Shown here: positions 45,542 to 55,190 of the stretch, piece after piece | Position numbering within the stretch: position 1 is the stretch's first letter | Layout: each line of letters starts with the position of its first letter | Assembly (NCBI RefSeq): GCF_001561915.1 | Contig: NZ_LSKU01000001.1 | Span: 285,804 to 349,803 of the forward strand | DNA from: Tepidibacillus decaturensis | GTDB lineage: Bacteria; Bacillota; Bacilli; Tepidibacillales; Tepidibacillaceae | Length of the DNA: 64,000 nucleotides | Direction: 5' to 3' | The notes under the pieces: generated by a model | What the model saw: the letters and a program-made list of their open reading frames with translations, nothing else | Database searches by the model: none | What the model was told of the DNA's origin: nothing | Program-made: the position numbers and the translations under genes

Positions 45542-46095
45542 ATGCCAGGAGGTAGACCTCCAAAACCATTGCAATTAGTTCAGGGGCATCGAACAAAAGC
45601 TGAAAAGGCCGTGAGGGCAAAAGCGGAGAGCGAACTCCTGACTGGAGTCACTATGAAAGAATCTCCGGAAGTAAAAAAAATCCTATTGCCCACAAAGAAT
45701 TTAGGCGAATCAAAAAGCTTCTAAAATCTATCAACAAAGATGATGACCTTTACGGCAACATCATTAATACACATTGCTTGCTTGTTGCAGAGATCAAAGA
45801 AATGGAATCGACAAGAACACAGTTCTTAAAAACGCTTGGGGATTTTGAAGAACATGCTGATGATGAGGATTTAAGCTTTACTGAAAAAACGCAGTTCCGA
45901 ATGAAACTTCAAAGTCAAATTTTAAGCCTGGATAAATCTCTCATGGCTAAACGTAAAATGGTACTTGATATATCCAAAGAAAATATTATGACCATACAAT
46001 CAGCCTTAAGGTCAATACCTAAAACACCAGAAAATCAAGAACAAAGTTTAATGGCGTCTTTTTTAAATAAGCGTGGTGTAGGTAATGCGACATGA
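45542..46095 (+). CDS. terS: Terminase small subunit, P27 family (frame disrupted)
   Basis: MPGGRPPKPLQLVQGHRTKAE is the P27-type N terminus; AGAGGTGATG precedes ATG 45542. At the A8 run 45673-45680 the frame goes to a stop at 45724, while the -1 frame continues KKNPIAHKEFRRIKKLLKSI... to 46095. One more A gives an unbroken 184-residue protein. The run also contains the slippery heptamer A AAA AAA. TerS recognises cos and recruits TerL. Broken as written. Confidence 0.85.
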
Positions 46096-47641
46096 TAAAA
46101 ACAGGGCCTTAGAAGTTATTGAGTTTATTCAACTTCTTCATTTGACAGATGACTTTTATGGAAAACCGTTTATATTACAAGATTGGCAGCATCAAATTAT
46201 ATGGGATGTTTACGGAACTGTAAACAACAATGGATATCGCCAATACCGCTATGCTTATTTAGAAATCCCGAAGAAGAATGCTAAAACGACTACAATAGCA
46301 GCTTTGGCACTGTACCATTTAGTCTTAGATGATCCAGGTGGCCAGATCTATACTGCTGCTGCAGATAGAGAACAGGCATCACTAGTCTACAACGCTATTA
46401 AGCAGATGATAGATCAAGAACCAATGTTACAAGAAATTCTTAAGATTACAGACAGTAAAAAGTTAATTAAAAACAAAAACACTGGCACGTTCTTAAAAGT
46501 CTTATCTGCTGAAGCATATACAAAGCACGGTATCAACCCGACGGTTGTTATATTCGACGAGCTTCACGCTCAACCAAATCGCGATCTTTGGGATGTCATG
46601 ACATTCGGTTCTGGAGCCGCTCGTAAAGAACCTTTATATTGGGTTATTACCACTGCTGGTGATGATCCAGATAGAAAATCAATAGGTTGGGAAGTACACG
46701 AATATGCTAGAAAAGTTCAAGATGGAGAAATAGAAGATCCATATTGGTATGTAAAAATTTACGGCGCACCAGAAGATGCGGACATCTTCGACGAAGCTAC
46801 CTGGTACATGGCAAACCCTTCGCTTGGTGTCACGATCGACATTGAGAGTGTCCGTCAAGAAGCCATAGGTGCTAGGAATGATCCAGCAAAAGAAAAATTA
46901 TTCCGGTGGTTGCGGCTTAATCAATGGGTTTCACTTAAGCAAGTCGGGTGGCTCCCGCTTACGCTTTGGGACTCGACGACGGAAAAAGAAATCACAAAAG
47001 CGGATCTCATCGGCAAGAAGTGTTATGCCGGACTTGATCTTTCATCTACAACCGACCTTACTGGGTTGGTTTTAATTTTTCCTCCACAAGATGGATTAGA
47101 TGATTGGTATTTTATTTCTGAGGGCTGGATTCCAGAAGATAACATGAAAGAGAGAGTAAGACGAGACCATGTTCCATATAATAGATGGGTTAACCAAGGA
47201 TATTTACATGCAACACCTGGTGACGTTATTGATTATGAGTTCGTTGAAGCCAGAATATTAAATCATAATAAGCTATATAATCTTGTTGCTCTCGGTTCAG
47301 ATCCTTGGAATAGCCGTATGTTGACTCAAAGATTGATTAATAAAGACATTGATGTAATAGAAATACTGCAAAATATGAATAATTTATCTCCTGCAATGAA
47401 AGAAACTGAACGGCTTCTAAGGTCGAGCCATATGAAACATGAAGAAAATCCTTTGGCTCGTTGGTGTTTTGGTAATGTAAATATAGCTGTTGATGGCAAT
47501 GAGAACATAAAGCCTATGAAAAATAAGTCTTTTGATAGGATAGACCTTACTGTCGCTTTAATCATAGCAATGGCTGTAGCAATACAATTTGGTGAGAATA
47601 AAGCTTCAATATACGAAGAAAGAGGGGTGATTACATTTTGA
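46085..47641 (+). CDS. terL: Terminase large subunit
   Basis: 518 residues. ATPase with Walker A-like IPKKNAKTTTIAAL and Walker B VVIFDELHA, and an RNase H-fold nuclease (YAGLDLSSTTDLTG; ALGSDPWN; SFDRIDLTVALIIAM). Packages DNA into proheads. ATG overlaps the TerS stop. Confidence 0.95.
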   Translation: MRHDKNRALEVIEFIQLLHLTDDFYGKPFILQDWQHQIIWDVYGTVNNNGYRQYRYAYLEIPKKNAKTTTIAALALYHLVLDDPGGQIYTAAADREQASLVYNAIKQMIDQEPMLQEILKITDSKKLIKNKNTGTFLKVLSAEAYTKHGINPTVVIFDELHAQPNRDLWDVMTFGSGAARKEPLYWVITTAGDDPDRKSIGWEVHEYARKVQDGEIEDPYWYVKIYGAPEDADIFDEATWYMANPSLGVTIDIESVRQEAIGARNDPAKEKLFRWLRLNQWVSLKQVGWLPLTLWDSTTEKEITKADLIGKKCYAGLDLSSTTDLTGLVLIFPPQDGLDDWYFISEGWIPEDNMKERVRRDHVPYNRWVNQGYLHATPGDVIDYEFVEARILNHNKLYNLVALGSDPWNSRMLTQRLINKDIDVIEILQNMNNLSPAMKETERLLRSSHMKHEENPLARWCFGNVNIAVDGNENIKPMKNKSFDRIDLTVALIIAMAVAIQFGENKASIYEERGVITF

Positions 47642-48879
47642 AGATACCTATTATAACTAAATTGCTTGAAAAACGTTCTAATTTATCTACGCCGGAACGT
47701 TGGGTAATTGATTGGTTTACTGGTGGTACGCAATCTAAAAGTGGAATAAATGTTAACGAACAAACAGCGCTGTATTCAAGTGCTGTTTTTGCTTCTGTAA
47801 GAATAATTTCCGAGACCATAGCATCACTACCTTTAAATGTTTACAAAAGGTTAGAAAATAATGGAAAAGAAAAAGCAAGAGATCATCCGTTATTTAGGCT
47901 TTTACATGATCAACCTAACGAAGAAATGACAGCATTTACTTTCTGGGAAACTATCGTTTCTCATATCATGCTTTGGGGAAACGGATATGTTTATATTGAA
48001 TATAACAACAGTGGAAGACCGGTAGCGTTATGGCCATTAACTCCAAATAAAATTAAACCTAAAAGAAATGAAAAGACAAAAAGGATTGAATATGAACTGA
48101 ATTTGCCTGATGGAGGGACAAAAATACTTTATTTTGAACAAATTATTCATGTACCAGGTTTAGGTTTTGATGGGTTAGTTGGTTATTCTCCTATCCAAAT
48201 GGCAAAAGAGGCAATAGGATTAAGTCTCGCAGCTGAAGAATTTGGATCAAGATTTTTTGCAAATGGTATGAATGTCGGAGCTGTTGTAACTCATCCAAAT
48301 ACATTATCTGATCCAGCTTATAAACGTTTAAAGCGAGAATTGCAAGAAAAATACGAAGGGCTTGGCAAATCTCATACCTTGATGCTTTTAGAAGAAGGAA
48401 TGCAATTTGCTAAAAACACTATTCCACCAAACGATGCACAATTCTTGGAAACTCGTAAATTTCAATTAAACGAAATAGCAAGGATATTCCGTGTTCCACC
48501 GCACATGATTGGTGATCTGGAGAGAGCGACCTTCAGTAATATCGAACATCAATCAATCGAATTTGTAGTTCACACAATACGTCCTTGGTTAGTCAGAATT
48601 GAACAAGCTCTTAAGATGAAGCTATTTAATTCTGATAAATTTTTCCCTGAGTTTAAAGTAGATGGGCTTCTAAGAGGGGATATAAAAAGTCGTTTTGAAG
48701 CTTATCAAATAGCTTCCCAAAACGGATGGTTTAATGCCGACGAAATAAGAGAGCTTGAAAACATGAATCCGCAACCAAATGGACAAGGTAAAGTGTATTT
48801 TATTAATTCAGCAAGCCTACCAAAAACGCAATTAATTAATCAAGCAAGCAATAAAGGGGGTGATGGTAAGAATGAATGA
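47638..48879 (+). CDS. HK97-family portal protein
   Basis: 413 residues. ALYSSAVFASVRIISETIASLPLNVYKR, LWGNGYVYIEY, FRVPPHMIGDLERATFSNIEHQSIEFV are the portal signature. TTG start overlapping the TerL stop with GAGGGGTGA upstream. Forms the dodecameric DNA gate. Confidence 0.95.
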   Translation: MKIPIITKLLEKRSNLSTPERWVIDWFTGGTQSKSGINVNEQTALYSSAVFASVRIISETIASLPLNVYKRLENNGKEKARDHPLFRLLHDQPNEEMTAFTFWETIVSHIMLWGNGYVYIEYNNSGRPVALWPLTPNKIKPKRNEKTKRIEYELNLPDGGTKILYFEQIIHVPGLGFDGLVGYSPIQMAKEAIGLSLAAEEFGSRFFANGMNVGAVVTHPNTLSDPAYKRLKRELQEKYEGLGKSHTLMLLEEGMQFAKNTIPPNDAQFLETRKFQLNEIARIFRVPPHMIGDLERATFSNIEHQSIEFVVHTIRPWLVRIEQALKMKLFNSDKFFPEFKVDGLLRGDIKSRFEAYQIASQNGWFNADEIRELENMNPQPNGQGKVYFINSASLPKTQLINQASNKGGDGKNE

Positions 48880-49483
48880 AAAACTTGAACAAAGGGCATT
48901 TGACATAACAGGTATTGAAGTTAGGGCTGGAGAAGGTGACGAGCCTATAAAGATAACCGGTTATTTTATTGAGTGGGAGAAATTATCTAATCCAATTATG
49001 GGTTTTTTTCGTGAAAAGTTTGCCAAAGGTGCATTTAGAAACTTAGTTAATGGCGATATTCGAGCCTTATGGCAACATGATGTATCAAAAGTCCTTGGTA
49101 GAACCACTAACAAGACATTAACTATTTATGAAGATGACAGAGGAGCAAAATTCGAACTCATTCCCCCTGAAACCACTTGGGGAAAAGATGCAGTCGAATC
49201 TATTAGGCGTGGTGATGTTTCAGAGATGTCATTTATGTTTAAGGGCTTTAAGGATGAATGGGATGAAAAAGCAGACCCGGACTATCCTATTAGAACCGTA
49301 TTAGAAGCTGACTTATATGAAGTATCACCTGTGACATTTGCTGCATATCCCCAAACGTCGGTTGGTGTTAGATCAGCTCAAGACGTTTATCAAGCTTATG
49401 TCCAAAAAACAAAAGCGAAAAAACCTGATAGCAAAATAGCTATCAGAAAGAAAAAGCTAGATTTATTAGAAAAATCAATTTAA
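48872..49483 (+). CDS. HK97-family prohead protease
   Basis: 203 residues. ITGYFIEWEKLSNPIMG, LWQHDVSKVLGRT with catalytic His, and GDVSEMSFMFK with catalytic Ser (U35 family). ATG 48872 chosen with GGGGGTG upstream. Cleaves the capsid delta domain. Confidence 0.93.
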   Translation: MNEKLEQRAFDITGIEVRAGEGDEPIKITGYFIEWEKLSNPIMGFFREKFAKGAFRNLVNGDIRALWQHDVSKVLGRTTNKTLTIYEDDRGAKFELIPPETTWGKDAVESIRRGDVSEMSFMFKGFKDEWDEKADPDYPIRTVLEADLYEVSPVTFAAYPQTSVGVRSAQDVYQAYVQKTKAKKPDSKIAIRKKKLDLLEKSI

Positions 49484-49495
49484 GGAGTGATCAAA

Positions 49496-50728
49496 TTGAA
49501 AAAAATCTTAGAAAAGAAACAAAAACGTGCTGCATTAGTAAAAGAAGCACGGCATCTGTTAGAAACTGCAGAAAAAGAAAACCGTAGTTTGACTTCTGAA
49601 GAAGAAGACCAGTATGACCGTATCATGAAAGATGTTGATGATATGGGTAAGGAGATTGAGCGTGAAGAAAGATTATTAGCTTTAGAAAGTGGCCTTGAAG
49701 GTCGTGAAGGTGAACCATACCGTCAAGAACCAGGTCAACAGCAAAACCCAGAGAGCAGAGAAAATCCTAGAGCAACTGAAGAATATCGTGCAGCATTTGA
49801 ACGCTTCATTCGTTCCGGTACTACTGCTTTAAGTGAAAAAGAAATTCGTGCAATGCAAGCTGACAACGATGCAGGTGGCGGTTACTTAGTAGCAGCTCAA
49901 AAATTTGTTCAAGAGTTAATCAAAGCGGTTGATGATCATGTAATTATTCGTCAATTTGCAACTACAGAATCAATTGCCACTTCAAAAAGTTTAGGTGTTC
50001 CAACATTGGATTCTGACGCAGATGATGCTGAATGGACATCAGAATTAAAAACAGGTAGCACAACAGAAATTGGATTCGGTAAACGTGAACTTCGTCCACA
50101 TCCATTATCCAAGCGTGCATTAATCTCTAATACATTGCTTAGATTAACCAGTAATGGAGCTGAGTCTTTAGTTAGAGAACGTTTAGCTTACAAATTTGCT
50201 GTAGCCCAAGAAAAAGCGTTTATGACTGGTGATGGAGTAAATAAACCATTAGGTATATTTACTGCGTCAAAAGATGGTATTTCTACAAATCGAGATGTAA
50301 GCACAGGTAATACTGCAACTTCAATACAAGGCGATGGTTTAATCGAAGCGAAATTTGCATTGAAAGGAGCATATCATCCAAGAGCACGTTGGATTTTCCA
50401 TCGTGATGCAGTAAAACAAATTCGCAAATTGAAAGATGCAAATAATCAATACATCTGGACGCCTGGTTTAGCTGGCGGTGAACCTGACAAAATTCTTGAT
50501 TTACCTTACCACATGAGTGAATACGCTCCAAACACATTTACTACTGGCAACTACGTTGGTATTTTAGGAGTTTTCAGTTACTATTGGATTGCTGATGCAT
50601 TAGATATGCAGATCCAACGTTTAGTAGAACTTTATGCTGAAACTAATCAGACTGGATTTATTGGTCGCCTAGAAACAGATGGTATGCCAGTTCTGGAAGA
50701 AGCGTTTGTACGTGTGAAATTAGCTTAA
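49496..50728 (+). CDS. HK97-fold major capsid protein
   Basis: 410 residues. Residues 1-85 are a Lys/Glu coiled coil that acts as scaffold; the HK97 fold follows (GGYLVAAQKFVQELIKAVDDHVIIRQFATTE...KPLGIF...RARWIFHRDAVKQIRKLKD). TTG 49496 has AAGGAG 8 bp upstream, in preference to GTG 49487. Confidence 0.95.
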   Translation: MKKILEKKQKRAALVKEARHLLETAEKENRSLTSEEEDQYDRIMKDVDDMGKEIEREERLLALESGLEGREGEPYRQEPGQQQNPESRENPRATEEYRAAFERFIRSGTTALSEKEIRAMQADNDAGGGYLVAAQKFVQELIKAVDDHVIIRQFATTESIATSKSLGVPTLDSDADDAEWTSELKTGSTTEIGFGKRELRPHPLSKRALISNTLLRLTSNGAESLVRERLAYKFAVAQEKAFMTGDGVNKPLGIFTASKDGISTNRDVSTGNTATSIQGDGLIEAKFALKGAYHPRARWIFHRDAVKQIRKLKDANNQYIWTPGLAGGEPDKILDLPYHMSEYAPNTFTTGNYVGILGVFSYYWIADALDMQIQRLVELYAETNQTGFIGRLETDGMPVLEEAFVRVKLA

Positions 50729-50741
50729 AGTAATTAACCCA

Positions 50742-50784
50742 AAAGAAGGGTTATTTTTTATGCCCTTCTTTCTTTGTTTTTTTA
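50742..50784 (+). terminator. Terminator after capsid gene
   Basis: AAAGAAGGG pairs with CCCTTCTTT, then T-rich. Likely leaky, raising capsid message over downstream genes. Confidence 0.7.
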
Positions 50785-50811
50785 GAATATTAATTAGGAG
50801 AGTGATCTAAA

Positions 50812-51189
50812 GTGCAAGATATGAAAAATAATATTGATGCAGTTACTACGTTAGAACCGGCTGCAAGAACAGCAACTGCTAATGGTACTGGTGTTGATTT
50901 ACAGGGTTTTGATGCTGCAACTGTTGTTATTCAAGTTGGCACTATTACTGATGGTACTCATACACCAACAATTGAAGAAAGCGATGATAATGTTACATTT
51001 ACTGCTGTTGATGCAGCTGATTTGATCGGGACATTATCAAATCTAGCAAATAGCACTAACCAACGTGTAGGATATATCGGAACAAAACGTTATATTCGTG
51101 TAGTAAGCACAGTGTCCGGTGCTACTACAGGCGGTGTTTATGGCGCCTTAGTAGTTAGAGGACATGCACGTAAGTATCCAGTAGTGTAA
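50812..51189 (+). CDS. Small head protein, possible decoration protein
   Basis: 125 residues, Thr/Val/Ala-rich beta pattern with GTDGTHTPTIEESDDNVTFTAVD-like repeats. Position right after capsid suits a head decoration or fibre protein. GTG start with AGGAGAGTGAT upstream. Function by position only. Confidence 0.6.
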   Translation: MQDMKNNIDAVTTLEPAARTATANGTGVDLQGFDAATVVIQVGTITDGTHTPTIEESDDNVTFTAVDAADLIGTLSNLANSTNQRVGYIGTKRYIRVVSTVSGATTGGVYGALVVRGHARKYPVV

Positions 51190-51241
51190 TAATTGGTTGA
51201 TTAAGCCGGGTAAAGATGCCCGGCTTTTTGGAGGTGTGAAA

Positions 51242-51445
51242 ATGGCTGAAAAAATAAAACTTAGAATGAAAACGACTAGCGCTGGTCCTGATGGTGTAAT
51301 GATTGAAGGTAGAGAATATGATGTGGATATAAAAGAAGCAGAAGTCTTAGTTGCTGGTAAATATGCTGCGTATGTTGAACAGCCAGATGAGAAAAAAGAA
51401 GTTCCAAAGAAGGAAACCCCTAAAAAAACACAGCGGAAGAAGTGA
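51242..51445 (+). CDS. Small head-region protein
   Basis: 67 residues from ATG 51242 with GGAGGTG upstream. Basic C-terminal tail (PKKETPKKTQRKK). Conserved in this position in HK97-type phages, function unknown. Confidence 0.6.
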   Translation: MAEKIKLRMKTTSAGPDGVMIEGREYDVDIKEAEVLVAGKYAAYVEQPDEKKEVPKKETPKKTQRKK

Positions 51446-51450
51446 TCTAA

Positions 51451-51996
51451 ATGGCGCTTAGTGCAAACGCGTTAACTTCCGTTACCGCAGTCAAAGAATA
51501 CCTTAAAATCGATGCAACGGATACAAGTCAGGATTCTTTGTTTGAAGCGTTGATCAACGCTTCATCTAATGTTATCGAAAACTACTGTAATCGTTCGTTT
51601 ATTGAGAGTACTTACACAGACGAGGAATACGACGGCAAAGAAACATCAAATCTTATACTTAAAAACTTTCCGGTATATTCAGTCACGTCTATCAAAATTG
51701 ATGATGTTTTAGTAGACTCGACTGAATATAAGGTACGGAAAGATTCTGGAATCGTAGTACGATTAAATTCAGTTTGGCCAGCAGGAATAATGAATATTAA
51801 AGTAACATATACAGCTGGTTATACTGCAATTCCTGCAGATGTAGAACTTGCTTGTAAGCATCTTGTAATGTTTTTTTATAAAATGGACGTTGCAGATTTC
51901 GGTCGTACCTTTGGCGAAGGTATTGTATTGCGTCCAGAGGCTATTCCACCGCAAATAAGAATAATATTAGGACCGTACAGAAGGGTGTTGGTGTAA
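51451..51996 (+). CDS. Head-tail connector (gp6-like)
   Basis: 181 residues. VTAVKEYLKID, LFEALINASSNVIENYCNRSF and YTAGYTAIPADVELACKHLVMFF are hallmarks of the gp6/gp15 connector family that docks under the portal. Confidence 0.88.
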   Translation: MALSANALTSVTAVKEYLKIDATDTSQDSLFEALINASSNVIENYCNRSFIESTYTDEEYDGKETSNLILKNFPVYSVTSIKIDDVLVDSTEYKVRKDSGIVVRLNSVWPAGIMNIKVTYTAGYTAIPADVELACKHLVMFFYKMDVADFGRTFGEGIVLRPEAIPPQIRIILGPYRRVLV

Positions 51997-52487
51997 ATGG
52001 TCGCAATAAAAATCACAGGGAATCTTGAAATAAGCCAAGACGCACAATATTTAATAGATAATCATCAACATTTAGCGTCTGATGCCATTGAAAAAGGTTT
52101 AGAAAACGTTGGTAAAGCAGTAGACAAAAACGTAAAAAAACAATCGTAACTAAAGGGCTAGTCGGAAAAGGAAATCTATTAAAAAGCATTGATTATGAGC
52201 TCAAAAAAACAACTAAACTAGCAAAAGCGATCATAGGTTCAACTTCTTACAAAGCTCACATACTAGAAGGTGGAGCTAAGCCCCATACAATCAAAACTAA
52301 ACTTAAAAAATCTATTGCTTGGTCCGGTGCTGATCATCCAGTCAAAGTAGTTAAACATCCAGGGGTGCGCGCTTACAACTTCTTTGGTGGAACCATCAAT
52401 GAAATGGAGAGCGCAGGCACTATAGAAGGTTTATTTTCTCAAGGTGTTCAAGAAGCTATTAATGATTTAGTTAAGAGAGGTTTCTAA
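51997..52487 (+). CDS. HK97 gp10-like tail-completion protein (frame disrupted)
   Basis: First part (to TAA 52149) MVAIKITGNLEISQ...VDKNVKK; the rest, in the -1 frame, gives TIVTKGLVGKGNLLKSIDYEL...HILEGGAKPHTI...FFGGTINEME and ends at 52487. The A7 run 52134-52140 needs one A more to join them into 163 residues. gp10 family proteins link head and tail. Confidence 0.75.
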
Positions 52488-52488
52488 G

Positions 52489-52896
52489 ATGACAGATCTA
52501 AGAGTAATTGAAACCAATGTCAAGAGTATATTAGAGCAAGTGGCAGCATTTAAAAAAGTATATGACCAAGAACCTAAGAATTTAGTTCAACTACCGGCTA
52601 CAAGCTTGTTTTTTGATGGATTTAAGCAAAGAGATGAGAGTACTAGGAGAAAATACGTTGATTGGCGATGGATTTTACGTATTTACGTACAATTGAACGA
52701 TGCAGAAAAGGCTCAAACAGAGTTAAAACAACTTATACTAGATTCATTGGACAAATTAAGGCAAAATCCATCGTTAAACAGTACTTGCTTATATCATACA
52801 ATCACAAATGGAGAAATTTTTGTTTTAACAGACCAGAATAATCCGCAATTAATGGCAGAATTGCACTTAGAAGCTACTACTCAAGAGAATTATTAA
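52489..52896 (+). CDS. Tail-completion protein (gp17-like)
   Basis: 135 residues with RWILRIYVQLNDAEKAQTELKQLI pattern; resembles minor-capsid/tail completion proteins by size and place. Starts 1 bp after the gp10-like stop. Confidence 0.65.
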   Translation: MTDLRVIETNVKSILEQVAAFKKVYDQEPKNLVQLPATSLFFDGFKQRDESTRRKYVDWRWILRIYVQLNDAEKAQTELKQLILDSLDKLRQNPSLNSTCLYHTITNGEIFVLTDQNNPQLMAELHLEATTQENY

Positions 52897-52909
52897 AGGA
52901 GTGATCCTA

Positions 52910-53071
52910 TTGAGTAAGAAGATGATATACAAAGGAAATGAACCTAGGGAATTCCCGCGCTTCGGAGTATTTAAGCCAGGCGATGATGAAATAGAGTTTA
53001 ATGAAACTTTATTTAAAACCGGCTTTTTTGAAGAAATAAAAAGTAAAAAGAAGAAAGATGGTGATGAATAA
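52910..53071 (+). CDS. Small tail-region protein (53 aa)
   Basis: TTG 52910 with AAAGGAGTGAT upstream; stop overlaps the tail-tube ATG (TAATG). Lys-rich C terminus. Commonly found before the tail tube gene. Confidence 0.6.
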   Translation: MSKKMIYKGNEPREFPRFGVFKPGDDEIEFNETLFKTGFFEEIKSKKKKDGDE

Positions 53072-54045
53072 TGCCTTTTGGTGCATTAACTCACATTGGA
53101 CTAGGTAAAGAAGCTACATGGGGGACTCCAGTAGCTTCGACTGAATACCTTCAATTTGTATCTGAAGGGATTAACGAAGAAATCGAACAAATTATAAGTG
53201 CAGCGCAGCGTGGTATTGTGGATGAGTCGGCATCGTTTGAAGGCTTACATAACATTGCCGGTGATATTTCATTCGAAGTTTATCCAAACGTCTTGGGACA
53301 TATGCTTAGAGCTGCATTTGGGGAACCTGTTACGACTCAGCCTGATGCAACAGGGAGCCCAACTGTTTACCAACATGTTTTCACACCTGTTCAAGACAAT
53401 TTCTCATCTTTATGTGCTTTACCACCCTATACATTGGAAGTTCATCGCGATTTAGAGCAGGCCTTTCAGTATACCGGAGCTGTAGTAAATGATTTAACGT
53501 TGTCTTTTGGTACTGATCAAAAGATCATGCAAGGTTCGGCTGCAGTCATTGCAAAAACACTTCAACTTATTGCAAAAACGGCGCCTAGCTTTGAAGTAAC
53601 AAATCCATTCCTATGGCATCAAGCTAAAATATCAATCAATGGTGCAGAAAATAAAGACGTTCAAACACTTCAATTCGGCGTAAACAACAGCCTTGAAGGT
53701 AGAACAACACTTTCCGGTACTCGTGAGATCTCTCGTATCAGAAGAACTGGAAGAAGAACTTTCCCCGTGAATTTTACTTTTGATCTTTCTGATCTGAGTG
53801 AATTTAATCGATTCAGAGCTCAACAAGAAGTTGCTACACGCATCGAACTAACAGGTGATGTAATAAGTGGAACATTTACTTATAAGCTTATAATTGATAT
53901 ACCGAAGCTACGTTATACTGCATTTCCGATCAACATCGGTGGATCTGAACAAATCACAGCACAAGCAACGGGTGTAGCGAAATATGATCCTGCATCGAAT
54001 TTTGCTATGAAAGTAACTTTGGTTAATACTAAACAGTCGTATTAA
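53071..54045 (+). CDS. Major tail (tube) protein
   Basis: 324 residues. LGKEATWGTPVA N terminus, EVYPNVLGHMLRAAFG, and long beta-rich body ending FAMKVTLVNTKQS, a typical phage tail tube protein. Starts by overlap with the previous gene. Confidence 0.85.
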   Translation: MPFGALTHIGLGKEATWGTPVASTEYLQFVSEGINEEIEQIISAAQRGIVDESASFEGLHNIAGDISFEVYPNVLGHMLRAAFGEPVTTQPDATGSPTVYQHVFTPVQDNFSSLCALPPYTLEVHRDLEQAFQYTGAVVNDLTLSFGTDQKIMQGSAAVIAKTLQLIAKTAPSFEVTNPFLWHQAKISINGAENKDVQTLQFGVNNSLEGRTTLSGTREISRIRRTGRRTFPVNFTFDLSDLSEFNRFRAQQEVATRIELTGDVISGTFTYKLIIDIPKLRYTAFPINIGGSEQITAQATGVAKYDPASNFAMKVTLVNTKQSY

Positions 54046-54071
54046 AAAAAGCACTCTAAAATGGAGTGCTT
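54044..54071 (-). terminator. Terminator of minus-strand moron
   Basis: AAGCACTC and GAGTGCTT (8 bp) with a T7 run on the minus strand; also a barrier after the tail-tube gene on the other strand. Confidence 0.75.
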
Positions 54072-54519
54072 ACTTACTTATTGCTAAAGAAGTTATCTTT
54101 TCACCTTTGTTATAGTATTCCAAGACAATGGGAGCATCAGGTCTATAATTTTTAAATTGGTTACTAAGCATTTCTTCTAAAGTTTTCAACCAATCATATG
54201 CTTCGACAGTGTTTTGAGGTGGGTTTTCTTTACCAGTCCAAACTACTTCAACATAATAAGTATTGTCTTTTTTATAAACTTTTTGGAAGTGAACTGATGA
54301 GATATTATCATCAACACGATACAACTTAGAAATTTCAGGTGAATTCGTAACTACATCCTCAGGTAATAGAAAGATAGACGCAAATAGTATTGCGATAAAA
54401 GCAAAAGTGAATAAGATGCTTTGGTTAAATCTTTTTCTTTTTTTAATAACAGCAAAAACGATTGCTAGAATCAGAGAAACTATGCTTAATAAAATACTAA
54501 TCACAACAACAGTCATCAT
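54070..54519 (-). CDS. Membrane-anchored moron protein
   Basis: 149 residues: two membrane helices (about 3-24 and 34-53), then an external domain. No family recognised. It is on the opposite strand within the late tail operon, with its own AAAGGAGG site and terminator, a typical moron. A role in superinfection exclusion or host fitness is inference only. Confidence 0.7.
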   Translation of the reverse strand: MMTVVVISILLSIVSLILAIVFAVIKKRKRFNQSILFTFAFIAILFASIFLLPEDVVTNSPEISKLYRVDDNISSVHFQKVYKKDNTYYVEVVWTGKENPPQNTVEAYDWLKTLEEMLSNQFKNYRPDAPIVLEYYNKGEKITSLAISK

Positions 54520-54624
54520 AATAAATACGCCTCCTTTTTATACATCATATTCTAAAAAATACCACATATATGTTTAAAATCCTCTTAATTTTTTTATTTT
54601 ATTGGTAGAAAGGAATGAATTTTT

Positions 54625-55014
54625 GTGTTTTCAAAAAATAAACCAACTAAGCGAATTGATTTGCCAGAAGGGAATTGGGTGGAACTGCAATATCTTTCAA
54701 AAGGTCAAAAAGATATCTTAACAAGTGAACTTGCTGGTATGTTTAAGAAAATGAATATTCAAATATTAGATAAAGATATCAAGATGAATAATGATGATAT
54801 CAATGAAAACATTGTGAACAAAGTAAATGAAGTAGAATATAAAAAGCTTTCATTTGCAATTAAAGCATGGAGTGCTAACGATGTCGAAATTAACGAAGAT
54901 TCTATCAAAGATTTAGACGAAGAAGTGTATGAAAAGATTTTAGATGAAGTCAATAAAATGAATAACTTAACAGAGGATGACGTAAAAAACTCACTAGAGC
55001 GGTTGCCGAATTAA
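54625..55014 (+). CDS. Tail assembly chaperone, short form (gpG-like)
   Basis: 129 residues, acidic, with FSKNKPTKRIDLPEGNWVELQYLS N terminus. Position between tail tube and tape measure is that of lambda gpG. Short product when no frameshift occurs. Confidence 0.85.
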   Translation: MFSKNKPTKRIDLPEGNWVELQYLSKGQKDILTSELAGMFKKMNIQILDKDIKMNNDDINENIVNKVNEVEYKKLSFAIKAWSANDVEINEDSIKDLDEEVYEKILDEVNKMNNLTEDDVKNSLERLPN

Positions 55015-55190
55015 AAGGTAATCGCTCTTTTTCTAATTACTATTTGGATTTGTATCTAACTTGTAGGGAGTTTAATTCACTACCATATGATGGTGGAGTT
55101 CTAGATCAACCAGCAGTTATTATGGATGCATTTTCTTTAATTCGTAGTTTGTTAAGTGCAGGAGGAGGGATTAGTATTGGCCAAACGTAA
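54625..55190 (+). CDS. Tail assembly chaperone, frameshift product (gpGT-like)
   Basis: A -1 shift at the slippery heptamer A AAA AAC (54984-54990) fuses the short form to an extra 66 codons (LTRAVAELKGNRSFSNYYLDLYL..., DQPAVIMDAFSLIRSLLSAG) ending at 55190. Total about 188 residues. Both products act as tape-measure chaperones. The fusion end overlaps the TMP start. Confidence 0.88.
54984..54990 (+). promoter_or_regulatory. Programmed -1 frameshift site
   Basis: Heptamer AAAAAAC read as A AAA AAC in the chaperone frame, a canonical slippery site. The zero frame stops 8 codons later. Confidence 0.85.

Noticed and set aside
45542..46095. Programmed -1 frameshift in terS at A AAA AAA
   Set aside because: P27 terminase small subunits are normally one frame, and five other homopolymer breaks of the same sign make a sequence error more likely.
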